64,000 nt of DNA from Lota lota (GCA_026745465.1 JACYXH010000249.1:92001-156000), one strand, 5' to 3'; positions 23,912-53,268 are shown, counted from the first letter of the stretch. The notes: generated from the sequence alone by a model not told the origin. A program made the numbers and translations.

Positions 23912-26900
23912 CTAGGCTGGCATGTAGGGGGGAGGGGATCCTTTCTCTGGCATCTTCATTGCCATCTCGTATGTGGGCAGGATGTACTGATAGGGATGAG
24001 GAAATAAAGAGAAATTATTTTAGGTAGTGCTGGAAGAATTTTACAAGGCATTAGCAAATATCACGATATGTGTGTGCATTCAAAATACCACTTAACAGTC
24101 TAACTGTGGGTCATGACATTGAAGTATTTGCACATGTTGCTCATATACTTCAATCTTTCCAGTATGGTATCGGGACTAAAACTGGTTGTGCCTCACTCCC
24201 TGACCTTTTAAACCTCATATTTTGATGATTTTAAGGTCATAGCTTCTCATCGTAATTCATTCAACCGGTTATCACGAGAAGTCAATATCTTCATTTCATG
24301 ACGATGCATTACCATTCAAACAAGATAAAAGGATAATATTGCATTGTTGCCCAGCGTTATTATAAAGTCGTTTAAAGTGCAACTGAATAGAGAGCCAGCC
24401 CTGATCTGCTCTTCTGAAGAGATCATTCCACTTTATACACTCGGGATGTTCAAGTGAAGGCTATAGCTCGCTTTCTGGTGACTCCATCCCCGTTTATGCA
24501 ATGATACGGCTGCTCTTGGCTGAGACAAGTAGTAGTCTGGTTTCCCAGTTGAAGACATTTGAAAACAAGAACACTACGAATATGTGAAAGAGACGCCACC
24601 TCCTGGCCATCTTTAGAGTTGACACATTGCAAAACCCAGAAGGAAATGCAGTGGCAGGGGATCCTAGCGTTACTCAAATCAATTAAAACAAAAATAAAGT
24701 GTGTGTTTGTGTGCAAGTGTGTGAATAAGCTGAGGATCTGGGGGTACCTGTGGCGGGGCCTCGAAGGCGGGGTAGACAGCGATCTCTGGCATGTTCCGGT
24801 TGTTGATGTACTTGTAGCAGTTCCACACACAGTTCATCAGGTAAGCCTGGAGACATTACACTATTAAGGACCGGACGTCGGCTTGCCCAAGTCACGTCAT
24901 GATCAACAAAAACGTGTCCGAATACCAGCAGTTAGCAGTACATCAGTCCATTAGATCGAATAGGTCTCTAGTAATAGGTCAAATAAAGCAATACCTCAGA
25001 TAACAGACTTTCTTTAAGTGGACCATTGAAACGGAACAAGTTCTGTCATTTAACGTAAAGTCCTTCTGCGGCCGAACCTTTTGTTAAAAGATTTAGAAAT
25101 ACACGTGGGTAGCGGATGAGTGTGGGCAGGGCTTAACCTTAAGGATGATGAGGAAGGCGAAGAAGAGCAGCACAAACAGCAGCAGGCAGCTGGAGTCCAT
25201 GGACAGCAGGTTGTCTTTGTAGGGGAAGTCCGGCTGGAGAGGAGCACATAGGAGAACACGGTTTCCTCTTTAGCACTTCATTTCAGATAGTTCGTCATTG
25301 CATATTTGACGACGATATATTTTCATTAATGCCCACATTTACATTTTAGTGCACTGCATTAGCGTGCAGTGCACTGCATTGCCTCGCTGTGTAACGTAGT
25401 TATTTAGTGTAACAATAAAGACAGCGATCGTCTAATGAAGTTCAATATATCAGCGCCGTCGCTGTATTTGTATATCTGTATTTACAGTCAAAACGAAATA
25501 GAAAAATGCAATAGACTCCAGGAAACTCCTCATGCCCTACATGAGGAGTTTCCACACCTATTTCTCTGGAATCTGAGAAATCTACTTCTAAATGTGATAA
25601 GAGTAACCAATCACGTTCTGGTATATAATGGCCATGGCTGGCCCCGCCCACTTAGTCCCAAAAGATAATCGCCACGCGAGCAGAAAGAATATCAGAGCAA
25701 GCAGAAAAAAACCTTTGCGAGCAGAGAGCGCATTTGTCAGTTGCGCGCTGCTTCACTTTATGTGTGTGCTCAATTAATGATTTTCTCCCCACAGGCTATT
25801 TTATTATAAGCAGAGAAATACTGTGCGCGAGTGCATTAAAAGTGCTCACAATAATAATTTGTGTACACGGCTGTGTCATTTTTGGCAGTGATATTCCGCC
25901 ATACCTGCATGTAGATTATGAAAGGTAAAGCTACAGTGGTGTAATTGCGTTTCTATCCCCTGCAGTTTAATTTAATGCGGTGTCCTTGTACTCTGTGATG
26001 GTACATGGAGAAGGAAGGGAGCTTGCTTGCTCTATTTTTAACACTCAAAGACAATGTCTGTTGAGAGCATTCAGAGAACATTGGGCTTAAGAGCCCAACA
26101 CAATTTCTCAGTTTCCCAGAGTCAAAGATAATTGTAACCCATACCCCACCCTCAACAAGCAAGTTGTTTTCTAAGAAAAAGACTATGTAAGGGGGCAGCG
26201 TATGGCTGCTTTCATCTAGACTATCAACATGGAATTTGTATTTATTTATGAATGTATTCATTCATTCATTGAAACCAATGGGGGTTAGTGCCCTCCATCA
26301 GAACATATAGCAGGGAGGGCTGGACTCACCAACTGATCCAGGTAGTCCTTAATCCTGGGCAGGTAGGTCAGAGGACTGATGGCCACCAAGCAACTCAGGG
26401 CAAAGTCAAACAGCTGGTAGCAGAAGAAGGGTATGAGCCAGCCGTCACGGTGCTAAAGAGAACAGAGGGAAAAGAGCATGAGGCAAAGGAGAGATATTTA
26501 ACTACGCCAACATAAAATATCTACCTCTACAACGGTTTAGATCTCTATTTGGCTTTGGATTGGGACATTAAACCGGAAGACGTTAAATGGCACTCTCCCT
26601 GGTAAGTCTCTCATTTAAGGATCTATTTTAATACGAGGATTTCTAGTGCAGCCAATAAAGAAATGTATTCATCAACACCATTGGGGAAGATACTATAGCC
26701 GTGGTCAGAGCTATGCTACAGCTACGATACTTGGGGCAGCTAATCTAAAGGTATTGTATGGAATGTGCCCTCCTTGCACAGTTAAGACCGAACCGTTCGA
26801 AGCATTGCCGACGTGCATGCGCCACGTGAACCTCGGCATGTGCTGGTAGGTCCTCATGCCTCAACTGAGCAGATCTCCAAGCCAGTAGCTACAATGCAGT

Positions 26901-29487
26901 TACACATCAAAAAGGCTGTCAAACCTGTCGCTCGGGATGCCATCACACAGGCCTGTGAGCAACAAAACAAACGATAGACAGCTAATCTTATTAAAGTCGT
27001 AGTGCTCACCGTGAATGCGTTCAGAAATAAACCTTGAGGCAGCATTCTTTCTGCTGTTGAGCATTGATGCAACATGACAGACTATCAAAAACCCAATATT
27101 CAGGAGTTTGACGAAGGCAGTCATCACTTACAGTGCTATAGAAAAAGGTAGTGTGTTCTTACTGTGATGGCTCCATACACCATCATGGCACTGATGGTGA
27201 GCATCAGCAGGGAGATGGCAAATCCAAAGCAGGCATTCTCTGCAAAAAGAAGAATTAGAATTGAATAGAAGTTGAGGCATGAGTAAATTTGGCTTGAAGG
27301 GGTGGTTAAAGTTTGGCTCCATGCGGTTTTTGTCTGCCGTTACGATAACAATGGACGGCAAACGGGTACGATATCTGCATTTGATCCCTTATAGAAAGCC
27401 AATAGCATTGCTCTTTACTGCCGGTTGTGTTATGGAGAGCATTTAGCAGTCTCACGGTGAGCCACTCAACATCAGCCAAGACCCACTGAAACACAGACTA
27501 ATTCAAACGTCTTTTTGAAGCCTCCTTGTGTTACAGCTCAGTGCCGTCGACCGTTCCGAAACCAGATGGTGATAGGTGAGATGTCTGCATATGGCAGACG
27601 TCGTGCATCAATGCATTGTCTTAAAAAACATTATTATTGCTAGCTCAATGATGTTGGTTGAGTGTCAACATTAAACACTTCTGTATGTTTATACGTTACA
27701 TTTCTCATTTTCTACAAGACCTATAAATACACCTTCACAATCACCTCGTGATTGGATTGCTAGCACCACTGCAATAAGCCATGCAAGAAAGAATTAGAAA
27801 GGATATTGGGCGTCCCAAATGCTATTTGTTCAATTAAAAAACCGATGCAGCATAGGTGCCCCCTACTGCACCCTCCTCTGTTGTTACATTGTCATTGGAA
27901 ACTGGAACGTTGTGTTCTGCTATAGATGGATTAAAAACACTGATATAAATGATGACACCTGTAGGTGGCATTAGCTCATGAATGGCTATAGACTAAATGA
28001 GGGAAGCATAAAGAGAAAGTAACACTACAAGTGGATTAATAATAGAACGTAGCCTACATATTTAGTTGTGTTGAACAGAAGCAACAGTATTATGAAACCG
28101 AGACAATGGGCCTGGCTACAAATTGCAGACTCTAAACTTTATTTGCACTTACATTGATGCCAAAACATTTGGCTTGCACACAGCATGCGAGTGGGCTCGC
28201 ATGCTGTTGCTTTTTATGTTGTTATACCATTATATGGGACCATTCCTGTTGGAATGCACCAGAGCTCTACTGGACTCAGGGATCACAGTAAAACCTCTCT
28301 ACGTGCACATCAACACCATGCACACACATCAGCACACACACACACACACACACACATCAGCACCGTGCACATCAACACTGTGCACACACACACACATCAG
28401 CACTGTGCACACACACACACACATCAGCACTGTGCACACACACAGATCAGCACCATGCACATCAACACTGTGCACCTCAGCACCACTGATAGAAAACATC
28501 TTAGGGGAAACACTGAATAAAGCATTGCTGACAGAGGGACTTGGAGATTCAACTGTGGATGAGGACGAACACAGTGACACAAATACAGCTACAGTGTGTT
28601 GGCAAAAGCCGTGCTACAGGGTTTAGTCTGGATGGGCCTCTTCCCTCTCATCTGCCGCTGAATCATAACCAGGGTTTGAACCACTCATCCAACAATAACA
28701 CCACCACCACCACCATAAAGACTGGGGCTAGCTACCAGAAGCTGGAGCATGCTGCTACTCAGTAGTCTGAACAGCTTCTAGTTCTGGGTTAAACCCAGCT
28801 GTGCCACGAGAGCAGCTACAGGCTAAGCATATTAGAATCAGATTTAGGAAAATAGATGGATTGTGGTCAATGACAGTTAAAGTCTGTTCTCTGGGTAAAA
28901 CTTGCGTTAGCGACAGGTGTCAAAACATCAGTGATTTGGTTGGTTTACATTAAATATAAACATTTGAAACCTCCTTGACTATGCTACTTTAACACCATTG
29001 CATTATTATTAAAGCGGAACATAATTCTAAAACACATTGCCTGTCTCTACAAATAACAGAGTCATAGCAAAACTAATTTCGCAACCACCGCAAGCGTACA
29101 TCAGCAGTTCCCCATTCCTCTACATGCCAGTCTCAAAGTAAACCGCCCCGCTCACCGAAGCAACTTGTGAACACACATTGCATTATCCTCCAACACCAGT
29201 GAGCATTCATGCGCTTTTAACAGAATTTCTGGGAACTCTTGGTTTAGCATCATCATATCAACCCTCCTCATCTTTAATTCTAACCTTTTCCTGCAACCCA
29301 CGCCTTCATAAGCTTGCACACATAAATAAATAAATAAATAAAACAGTGTTTCATTACCAGACATCCGGTCTGAAGCCAAGTAGTGGTCGATGACCTCATA
29401 CTGTAGGTCGATTGTGGGGACGTTGTCCGGATGGGTCACAGCCACGGTCAGCAGGATGCCCATCAGGAGGTTGACAACCTGTGGGCA

Positions 29488-29518
<31 letters not shown>

Positions 29519-30485
29519 ATGTGTGTTGGGGAAAAGCATTGAATTAGTTTTTTTTATAATGTCCAATACATTTAAATCACAATTATCATATTTCCCCACC
29601 ATAAAAGCTTGGTAGTGCTTATAAGTAAAACACTTAGATCATTTTTGGTTGTACTATAAAAAATAAAAAATAAGTTTACTTGTTTGCATGGGTAATCCAA
29701 AACGACTAACGTCGCGGCAGCACGTAGGTTACGCAACGTGAAAAAGAAAGCAGGGATTAGTGCAGTGCATGGGCAATGCAGGGCCAGAGTGCGCATCGAG
29801 GCTAACTGATGTTCGGCTGACTGAGCAAGCGAGAACAATAACTAACGTTAAACACATGGACGTCCACGTTCAGTCACCCCCAGCCCTAGAGCGCGGTGTT
29901 GGCCCATTCCCGGGTCTCGATTAACCCGTGAGCCTAGTAGTTAGTGAGCCTAACTTTACGAAAACAGGGACAAACGCTCGGTATACGAAAAAACAACAAT
30001 ACTGACCCCCCTTCCAACAGAAAACCTTCCAACTCAAACTCCGTTGATAGCGCTGGCGAAAACCAAGCCCCGCTCAGCGCTCAGCGCAGTGTTGACGAAA
30101 GTTCGCCCCTTCGGCAGCGTGAAACGAGATGGGCAAATGGCGATGTACAAGCTAGGGAAGCGAAGGAGTAGCAGCCTCTGAACGTCGCTAACGCCACGGA
30201 GTCCACGGTCACAACGCTTGTTTCTCGTCGAAGGCGAGCTGCCCGCCATTAGAGACGCATGCTCTTCGAGGCCACGGCCGTTGTTTTTTTTTTTTTTTTT
30301 TGCCTTGGGCGTTCTTTGGAAATATTTACGCTAGTTGACGTTAGCCTGCTCCGCCAGCGGGCAACCGTTTGCATGTAGCTTACCATGTACCACGTCCCAA
30401 GGATAATGGTCCCCGTCCTCACATGGCAACATCCACAACATCTGGTGGTGTAAAGTCGATCCCGACTGGGCTTAAAATGATGCAT
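23912..30485 (-). CDS. laptm4a: Lysosomal-associated transmembrane protein 4A
   Basis: Seven exons (30485-30384, 29478-29358, 27239-27163, 26452-26330, 25233-25138, 24846-24748 and 23986-23912) sum to 693 nt, 230 residues against 233 in human. The protein is highly conserved: [20 protein letters not shown], then [20 protein letters not shown], then a third segment with [19 protein letters not shown], and [18 protein letters not shown]. Four hydrophobic segments give a multi-pass endosome and lysosome membrane protein. The cytosolic tail keeps the tyrosine/PY signals PPQYILPTY and PPPYMPA, which in this family bind Nedd4-type ligases for sorting. Family roles include glycosphingolipid enzyme and transporter handling. 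The ATG at 30483-30485 fits the human N terminus, shortened by a few residues. The exon 2 acceptor has a pure G/C homopolymer as its tract. Confidence 0.96.
25526..25560. repeat. Short perfect hairpin in a laptm4a intron
   Basis: GGAAACTCCTCATG is followed after about five bases by its reverse complement CATGAGGAGTTTCC. A small palindrome with no assigned function. Confidence 0.7.
28312..28490. repeat. Compound AC / CATCAGCACTGTG tandem repeat
   Basis: AC runs alternate with CAGCAC and ACTGTGCAC blocks in a laptm4a intron. The open frames of up to 167 codons across it are repeat translations. Confidence 0.9.
29321..29343. repeat. (AAAT)n microsatellite
   Basis: Five to six AAAT units close to the laptm4a exon 2 donor. 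Confidence 0.85.
29488..29517. repeat. Poly-G run of 30 beside the laptm4a exon 2 acceptor
   Basis: On the transcript strand this is about 30 C residues ending in TGCCCACAG just before the exon, so the homopolymer itself is the polypyrimidine tract. Confidence 0.95.
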
Positions 30486-31503
30486 GCTGTCCTCTGCCGA
30501 AGGGAGATCCGTCTGCGGATGCTTGCGGTGTCAGGGAATCCTCGCCATCGACTAGCGCCGCGGAGATAAGGACGCCCACTTACTTCCCAACGGAGCGTCA
30601 CGCGTTGCTTAGGCCTCAATTAAAACAAAAGGCCTTCACAGCATTTGATTTAAATACCCTTTTCTGTTGAATAAAGTTTAGATGAACTGCAACGAAAATA
30701 TATAATTTTTTTGTTTTCTTTCAATTTAAGTATATTAACTACATTAAAAGGAATTGAATGCACACTCCGTATTATTTGTTATAGCATTGTATACAGTATC
30801 TATGTGGTTTATACTCGACACATTGATGTTATACTTTGTCAACATCATTTCCTTGTTTTGGGTTTATTTATTTTGAAGCAGGCGTTTCCAGCAAGGCTTT
30901 GACAGACAGGATCGAAAGCCAGTAGCTGTGCTCGAATGGCATTAGGTCAATATTTAGTTCTAGATTTGGCTAGAACGTGAAAACAAAACGTACAACATCA
31001 AATGAAAAATGTGTTAAAGGAAAAAAGTGATACCCCCAACAATACACACACTGTACTTGTACACAATCAGAAATAGCACTCATGTTGGAGGGTTGTGCAA
31101 ATGGAAGTTAAGCAGAAAGGAAAAGGCAATCTCAAATGTGTAGCTCTGTCCATATTCACAGTTAGTGTTAGTGTAACCTTTGAGATCAGAACACAGCAAA
31201 CCTTTTGCTGAAGTGCAATTGACAAATTACACATTTGTTGAGAACAGTCCCCACTAAACCTTTAAACAGAATGCCCTATCAACAAAATATGCATTGCATT
31301 TGAACTTGGGCCTACTATAATCATACTTAAAAAATACACAAATAAATAATAGCAGGCATTGATGAGTGATGATTGTCCACACTAACTAACACGAACAATA
31401 AGATACTTAATAGAACAGTATAAGCACCGTTTGACCTAGAGCTTTTTTTTTTGACAGAGTCAGCAGTTGAGCAAAGTAAGCCATATGGCTCACTGTAGTG
31501 TCT

Positions 31504-34500
31504 TCAGGTCTTCTTTTCCAGAGTGGATCCATCACCTTCCATCCTCCTTTTATAGATCCCAACAGCGGCCACAGCCATGGCAAGTATCAATCCTGTCACT
31601 CCTCCTGCAATGGCAACTAAAAACACACACACACATTAAGAACTTATTTAGCAACAATGATCACGGTAAATATTGCAGTGCCGTTGGCAACATACTGAGC
31701 TGTACCTGCAACGACATCTTTGCTCTTCAGAAGGGTTTTCAATTTTTCCTCACTAAAAATAAAGGCAGACCCATACCCTAACGTATAGTCAATGATCAGG
31801 TCTGAATCACCCTGAAAAAAAAGAACAGAAGACACACACAATTACAACTTCTGCATTCTCACATGCTCGATAAGTTGAAGATAACACACGATTTCCGGTT
31901 GTGCCTATGTCGTACAGGAAATATAACCCTGGCTTCCCCTCCATCTTGACATACGTTTGAAATTTTGGCGTTGCTGTCATCTCTTATATTTGTAGTTGTC
32001 CTCTTCTTTGGATGGTCGTCATCTGTTTTACACAAGGAAATGTATAATTATGTAACAAAATAATATATAGTTTCCATAAACAACTCAAAATAGGGGCGTA
32101 CTATATGTTCCACTTCACATAAGTTAGAGACCATATTACCTTCTGACAGATGCAGTGAATCAAAACCAGAACCTGCCTGGTCATCACCGGACCCTTCAGA
32201 GTCATCCTCCAGACCTAAGTGCTAATTAATGAGGGGGGGAAACGAAGGAAACATATTAGGATCTGTGTGCACTTTCCAAATGAACTGTCGAATCAAAGTA
32301 GTCCTGTAGGGAAACAATAGAGATATCAATTGTGTTCATATACACTATATTGCCAAAAGTTCTGGGACGCCTGCCTTTACATGCACATGAATGTTAATGA
32401 CATCCCATTCTTAATCCGTAGGGTTTAATATGGAGTCTGCCCACCCTTTGCAGCTATAACAGCGTCAACTCTTCTGGGAAGGCTTTCCACAAGGTTTAGG
32501 AGTGTGTTTATGGGAATTTCTGACCATTCTTTTTTAAGCGTATTTGTGAGGTCAGGCACAGATGTTGGACGCAGTCTCCGCTCTAATTCATCCCAAAGGT
32601 GTTCTATCAGATTGAGGTCAGGACTCTGTGCAGGCCAGTCAAGTTCCTCCACACCAAACTCGCTCAGCCATGTCTTTATGGACCTTGCTTTGTGCACTGG
32701 TGCGCAGTCATGTTGGAACAGGAAGGGGCCATCCCCAAACTGTTCCTACGAAGTTGGGAGCATGAAATTGTCCAAAATGTCTTGGTTTGCTGAAGCATTA
32801 ACAGTTCCTTTCACTGGAACTAAGGGGCCAAGCCCAACCCCTGAAAAATAACCCCACACCATAATCCCCCCCTCCACCAAACTAACACTTGGCACAATGC
32901 AGTCAAGCAAGTACCGTTCTCCTGGCAACCGCCAAACCCAGACTCGTCCATCGGCTTGCCAGACAGAGAAGCGTGATTCGTCACTCCAGAGAACACGTCT
33001 CCACTGCTCTAGTGTCCAGTGGCGGTGTGCTTTACACCACTGCATTCGACGCTTTGCATTGCACTTGGTAATGTAAGGCTTGGATGCAGCTGCTCGGCCA
33101 TGGAAACCCATTCCATGAAGCTCTTTATGCGCTGTTCTTGAGCTAATCTGAAGGCCACACGAAGTTTGGAGGTCTGTAGCTATTGACTCTGCAGAAAGTT
33201 GGCGACTTCTGCGTCTCAGCATGCGTTGACCCCGCTCTGGGATTTTACGTGGCTGGGTTTCTGGGTTGTTCCCAATTGCTTCCACTTTGTTATAATACCA
33301 CTAACAGTTGATCGTGGAACATTTAGTAGACAGGAAATTTCACAAATGGACTTATTGCACAGGTGGCAACCTATCACGGTACCACGCTTGAATTCACTGA
33401 GCTCCTGAGACCGACCCATTCTTTCACAAATGTTTGTAGAAGCAGTGTGCATGCCCAGGTGCTTGATTTTATACACCTGTGGCCATGGAAGTGTTTGGAA
33501 CACCTGAATTCAATGATTCGGAGGGGTGTCCCAATATTTTTGGCAATATAGTGTATGCTCACAATGCAAATCAATCCATGACCCATGGGTATAACCCCAT
33601 AAAAATAATGTTTTACAAAACTGTGTTTGAATGGCCCGATAACTAATAAAATGAATAATGCGTGAAATAATCTGTAGACCACTAATGACGCGCTCTGTTA
33701 ATACAACTGTACCATATAATAATTGACATGTCCTCTCAAGAAGCTGAATGAGTAAACTAGTATGTCCCTAACTTGATAAGCAAATTGACTTTGGTCAGCA
33801 GATGTTCTATACATTTCTTTCCAATATGGCATCTAAGGCACACACATGCATGTGTCAGGATGTTGAGTTTACTTTGTGGTAATAACATCCAATACGATTG
33901 ATGAATTATAATGGTATAGCACTCCACTGTGCCAAATGGAGGAATCCCATGAGAAGGTATTTGGCTGAGACACCTGTATGACAATTTGCTACTAGATTGC
34001 AATAAAAACTGTATGCCATGGACTTTGTTACGATCATGAGTCAGATCAGATCAAGTTGGTCTTGTACCAAAGTAGTAGTGTGGAGTACAATACAACAATT
34101 AGACTTGTTTGGCGAGACAGATTTTCATCAGGTACACAATGTCCTTTGACTCGGAACACATACATATTTGAGAGAATGATAGTATGGTTCGTTCTCCAAA
34201 GAAATGCATGTCAGGATACAAAATAGCTTAAAATTGAAAAATAATTTGGAAGCCTAACCTGGTTGAGGATAAGTAAGCCCTTTTCCCTGTGTGCCACCGT
34301 TCGGTTGAGAACCACAAGCAAACATTACAAACCACACAGCCAGTGCTAAGAATGGTAAACATGAACAAGCACAATAGCTAAACAGGAATGGCATCCCGTT
34401 TTTCCTTAAACAATTATAAAAAGGAGGTACTTACTGCCAAATTTGTTGGAAGTATTTGACATACAACTAATAACAACCATATAGTCCATAAGCGCAACAT
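31504..34500 (-). CDS. Divergent short syndecan at the SDC1 position
   Basis: Six exons, 34500-34435, 34286-34259, 32214-32140, 32022-31955, 31811-31706 and 31616-31504, join in phase into about 151 residues. Signal peptide [15 protein letters not shown]; an acidic stretch [18 protein letters not shown] with two Ser-Gly glycosaminoglycan sites; a spacer with [16 protein letters not shown]; and a membrane segment [20 protein letters not shown] followed by [17 protein letters not shown] and stop. The last intron lies just before AIAGG, as in syndecans. Gene order and strand (matn3, laptm4a, this, pum2) equal those of SDC1. The tail lacks the variable region and the terminal EFYA PDZ ligand, and the C1 motif is altered. 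It should be a small cell-surface proteoglycan. Exon 2 is tiny and the least certain. Confidence 0.75.
32343..33553 (-). mobile_element. Tc1/mariner DNA transposon, transposase broken
   Basis: Terminal inverted repeats CACTATATTGCCAAAA (32343) and TTTTGGCAATATAGTG (ending 33553) are flanked by TA target duplications, length about 1211 bp. On the minus strand it encodes a Tc1 transposase: helix-turn-helix start [20 protein letters not shown], then [10 protein letters not shown] (first catalytic Asp), [13 protein letters not shown] (second Asp) and [17 protein letters not shown] (Glu). The frame changes near 33250 beside an apparent small deletion in the linker, and a stop follows MLPTS near 32746, so it is inactive although all three catalytic acids remain. 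It sits in the intron between syndecan exons 2 and 3, in the same orientation. Confidence 0.96.
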
Positions 34501-34841
34501 TATCGTTACAGGAAATCTCCCTGTTAATTTCCCCTAGGTATTTGTGAGTCAGATTGTCATGACACACCTGTCACGCCCAGGTTGCACCCGACACTCATGC
34601 TTTGGTTTGTCATCCCATCTCCAGGACAGGTGGAAAACATTTCCTGATTACAGAGGAGTAAATACACCCATTGTGATGGCAACAGGCCTATGTGATCATA
34701 TCATAGTTCTTTGTCCATCTAGGTTATTTACAGCACGTAAATAAGTGTTTAGAGAACATTTGAGCTCCTAAACAAAACGTTTTTGTGCTTACTTATTCAA
34801 TGTAATCTGTCTAAAGACATCAATCCAAAGATGAAAAAAAA

Positions 34842-50926
<16,085 letters not shown>

Positions 50927-52441
50927 TCCACAGGAAACCTAAATAAGAGTTTACATTTAATACATGTGTACAATCATCATATATATATAAATGAACTGAA
51001 TACTAGATGATTGTGATTAATTCAAGACATTGTATTATTTAGTCTTTGATTGGGGGTTAACAGTCAAAGCAGTGACTTTACAGACTATTCATTGCAAATG
51101 ATAATTAAAATGCAATTTAATTAGTGAACACGAAATTTCCTGCCAAATAGCATAAGACTCAGGTCAGACCAGATGTGAATGCCTGGTTACCTTTTCGCCA
51201 TTTTAGGCGACGCTGTCGTAGACTTTATACAATTATTCACTGCATGTTGTAGGCCTAGCTCAAGTCAAGCAATACCATTTAAAACTATTAACCGTGCAAT
51301 TTTACATTAACTAATTCCACTAAGCATTGGGGGTATATGTGGTTCAACACGTAAAATAATATTATCGGATGGGTATACATTGTCAAATATAAACGAATAA
51401 AAAAAAAGGTTCAAAAAGAGCTCGCTGGGATGTGGCTAATATCTGGAACTTCACTTCCTGCCATGAATCCTGCATTTTAGCGAATCCGTACGGAGCCTGG
51501 TCTGAAAACCGTATTAACATTCAGAGGGGGAAACTGCCCAGTTAACGTTACAAATCAAGTGTAACAGAATGCACCTAAACAAGTGACTGCAGATTAGGTT
51601 GACGGTTGATGATTCCAAATAATGCTAACGGCACTGCTAACGGTTAGCATTATGTCAGCTTTTAATGTTGAAGCTAGCAAGCGATATAATACCGTGAAAT
51701 TACACCAAATTTTCAGTCAACGTGGATGACAAGTATAAAACAAAATGTTTTCGGCAAGTAAATAAAAACGGTTGAAGCAAATACATGTAGTTGTCCGTGT
51801 CGCATTGGGCGATCAGATCCTTTTTGACGAATTGACGGAGCCAATAGATTTTAAATGCTAGTGAACCTAGCTATCGGGGTGCACTCGGCAGTTCGCAAAC
51901 AAAATATTTTGAGACAACGGTCATTACAAATGGTTCGATGTCCATTTAAAACAATAACATGCAATGATCCATGTTTAACAGTAACCGGCCATGGTTTATT
52001 TATTTTTATAAGATGGTAGGAAACAAGCAAACGTAAGCAGGCCCATTATTTCGGTTTATTATTAGCGCAAGGAAGCTAACATCTAGGACACACCAATGCT
52101 AACCTAGTAGAAATACCATTTACGTTTCTAATAGATTAGAAACCCATTGTTTGAATGCATACATGCTTAGATTCACCTTCCGTTAAAAACTGCAAACAGC
52201 GAGTGTTTCTTTGACGGCATGGCTACCGAGCACAATTAGCTTAGCTTAAGTATCCAAGCTAAACATCAGTGAAACAGTTGCTGGCTAAACAACATGGCCC
52301 CCCTCCAAGTTCCAAACAGAGGGGCCTAAACCGCTAAACAAAAGGGAAATACTAGCACGCTAGTGCAACCACGTTCAAAATTGTCGTTTGAGCAAGGTGA
52401 TATTGCACGATTTCAGGAAATAAACACACTACTCACGCGTT

Positions 52442-52545
52442 GTCGTGTGGAGAGAGGGTCTATGTTCCTTGAGCACAGTCGAGCCAGTTATCTTTATTGT
52501 TTTGTTTCCGTGGAAAGCGGTGATTGAGCCAGGCTTTAACGTGAA
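52442..52545 (-). promoter_or_regulatory. pum2 upstream exon and promoter (inferred)
   Basis: A good minus-strand donor (ACAACGC then GTGAGT, at about 52441/52440) lies 1.5 kb upstream of the first coding exon, which itself begins with an acceptor-like stretch before 50926. This suggests a non-coding first exon here, with a head-to-head start to rhob about 0.6 kb away. The transcript start is not visible. Confidence 0.45.
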
Positions 52546-53009
52546 CTCAGTGCTAGCAGTTTGCCTACGCCAGTGCCCCCTCCCAGTATATAGCGTAACC
52601 TACGTAGACCTGCGTAGTAATAGCAATCCAAATAGGACAATTCGCAATTCTTGTCACACAGTGTTTAATCATATATATATATTTATTTATTTTATATTTG
52701 ATGTCCTCGATATTCAAACCATGCTATATTGAATGCATTATAGTGCTGAACTAATTCAGCAAAACCAAAGGCAGTCACATCTGGAAATGTTTATATATAA
52801 TGACAGACCATTTGGAGTTCGTCAGATTTTGAGATTTGTGGGCCAGTTCTAGATACGTAGAAAAGATAACACAGAAAACGCGCAAAAAAAAAAATGGTAA
52901 GCCAAAAATATTATGACGTCCATGCGTAGTTGGACCGTGCCGATCCTTGCTCAGTTTGGATCGGGTGGAACCTCGAGTACATGACCCTCCTTTACATCAG
53001 GGAAAATGA

Positions 53010-53105
53010 TGGGATCCAATCACCTCTCGCTCTGCAAAAAAATGATCTCACCTCCTCTCTTCCGATTGGATTGCTATATTAAGAAAGTGCCTGTGCTTTA
53101 TAAAG
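53010..53105 (+). promoter_or_regulatory. rhob core promoter
   Basis: CCAAT at about 53016-53020, an inverted one (ATTGG) at about 53065-53069, and a TATA-like TTTATAAAG at about 53098-53106 lie 160-250 bases before the ATG. Inverted CCAAT boxes with a TATA box are the known layout of the immediate-early RHOB promoter. Confidence 0.65.
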
Positions 53106-53230
53106 GAAGGCCAGTAGTTACTGCCTATGTTCAGCTAGGGCAATACAGTGTTAACAAAACTGCCCAACTTTGTTAGTAACAGTAATCCCACGCTGATATA
53201 TCGCAATCGAAGAGGAATAAAGTGCTTCCA

Positions 53231-53254
53231 ATGTCATACGTAGGCCACAGTTAA
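53231..53254 (+). promoter_or_regulatory. Upstream open reading frame in the rhob leader
   Basis: ATG at 53231 reads MSYVGHS and stops at 53252-53254, only 14 bases before the rhob ATG. The spacing is too short for efficient re-initiation, so it could damp rhob translation if the leader includes it. Confidence 0.55.
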
Positions 53255-53268
53255 GGAAGTTGGAACAA

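Noticed and set aside
53260-53268. Three-residue extension of rhob from an upstream TTG
   Set aside because: The ATG at 53269 gives the exact 196-residue family length; no eukaryotic reason to use TTG.
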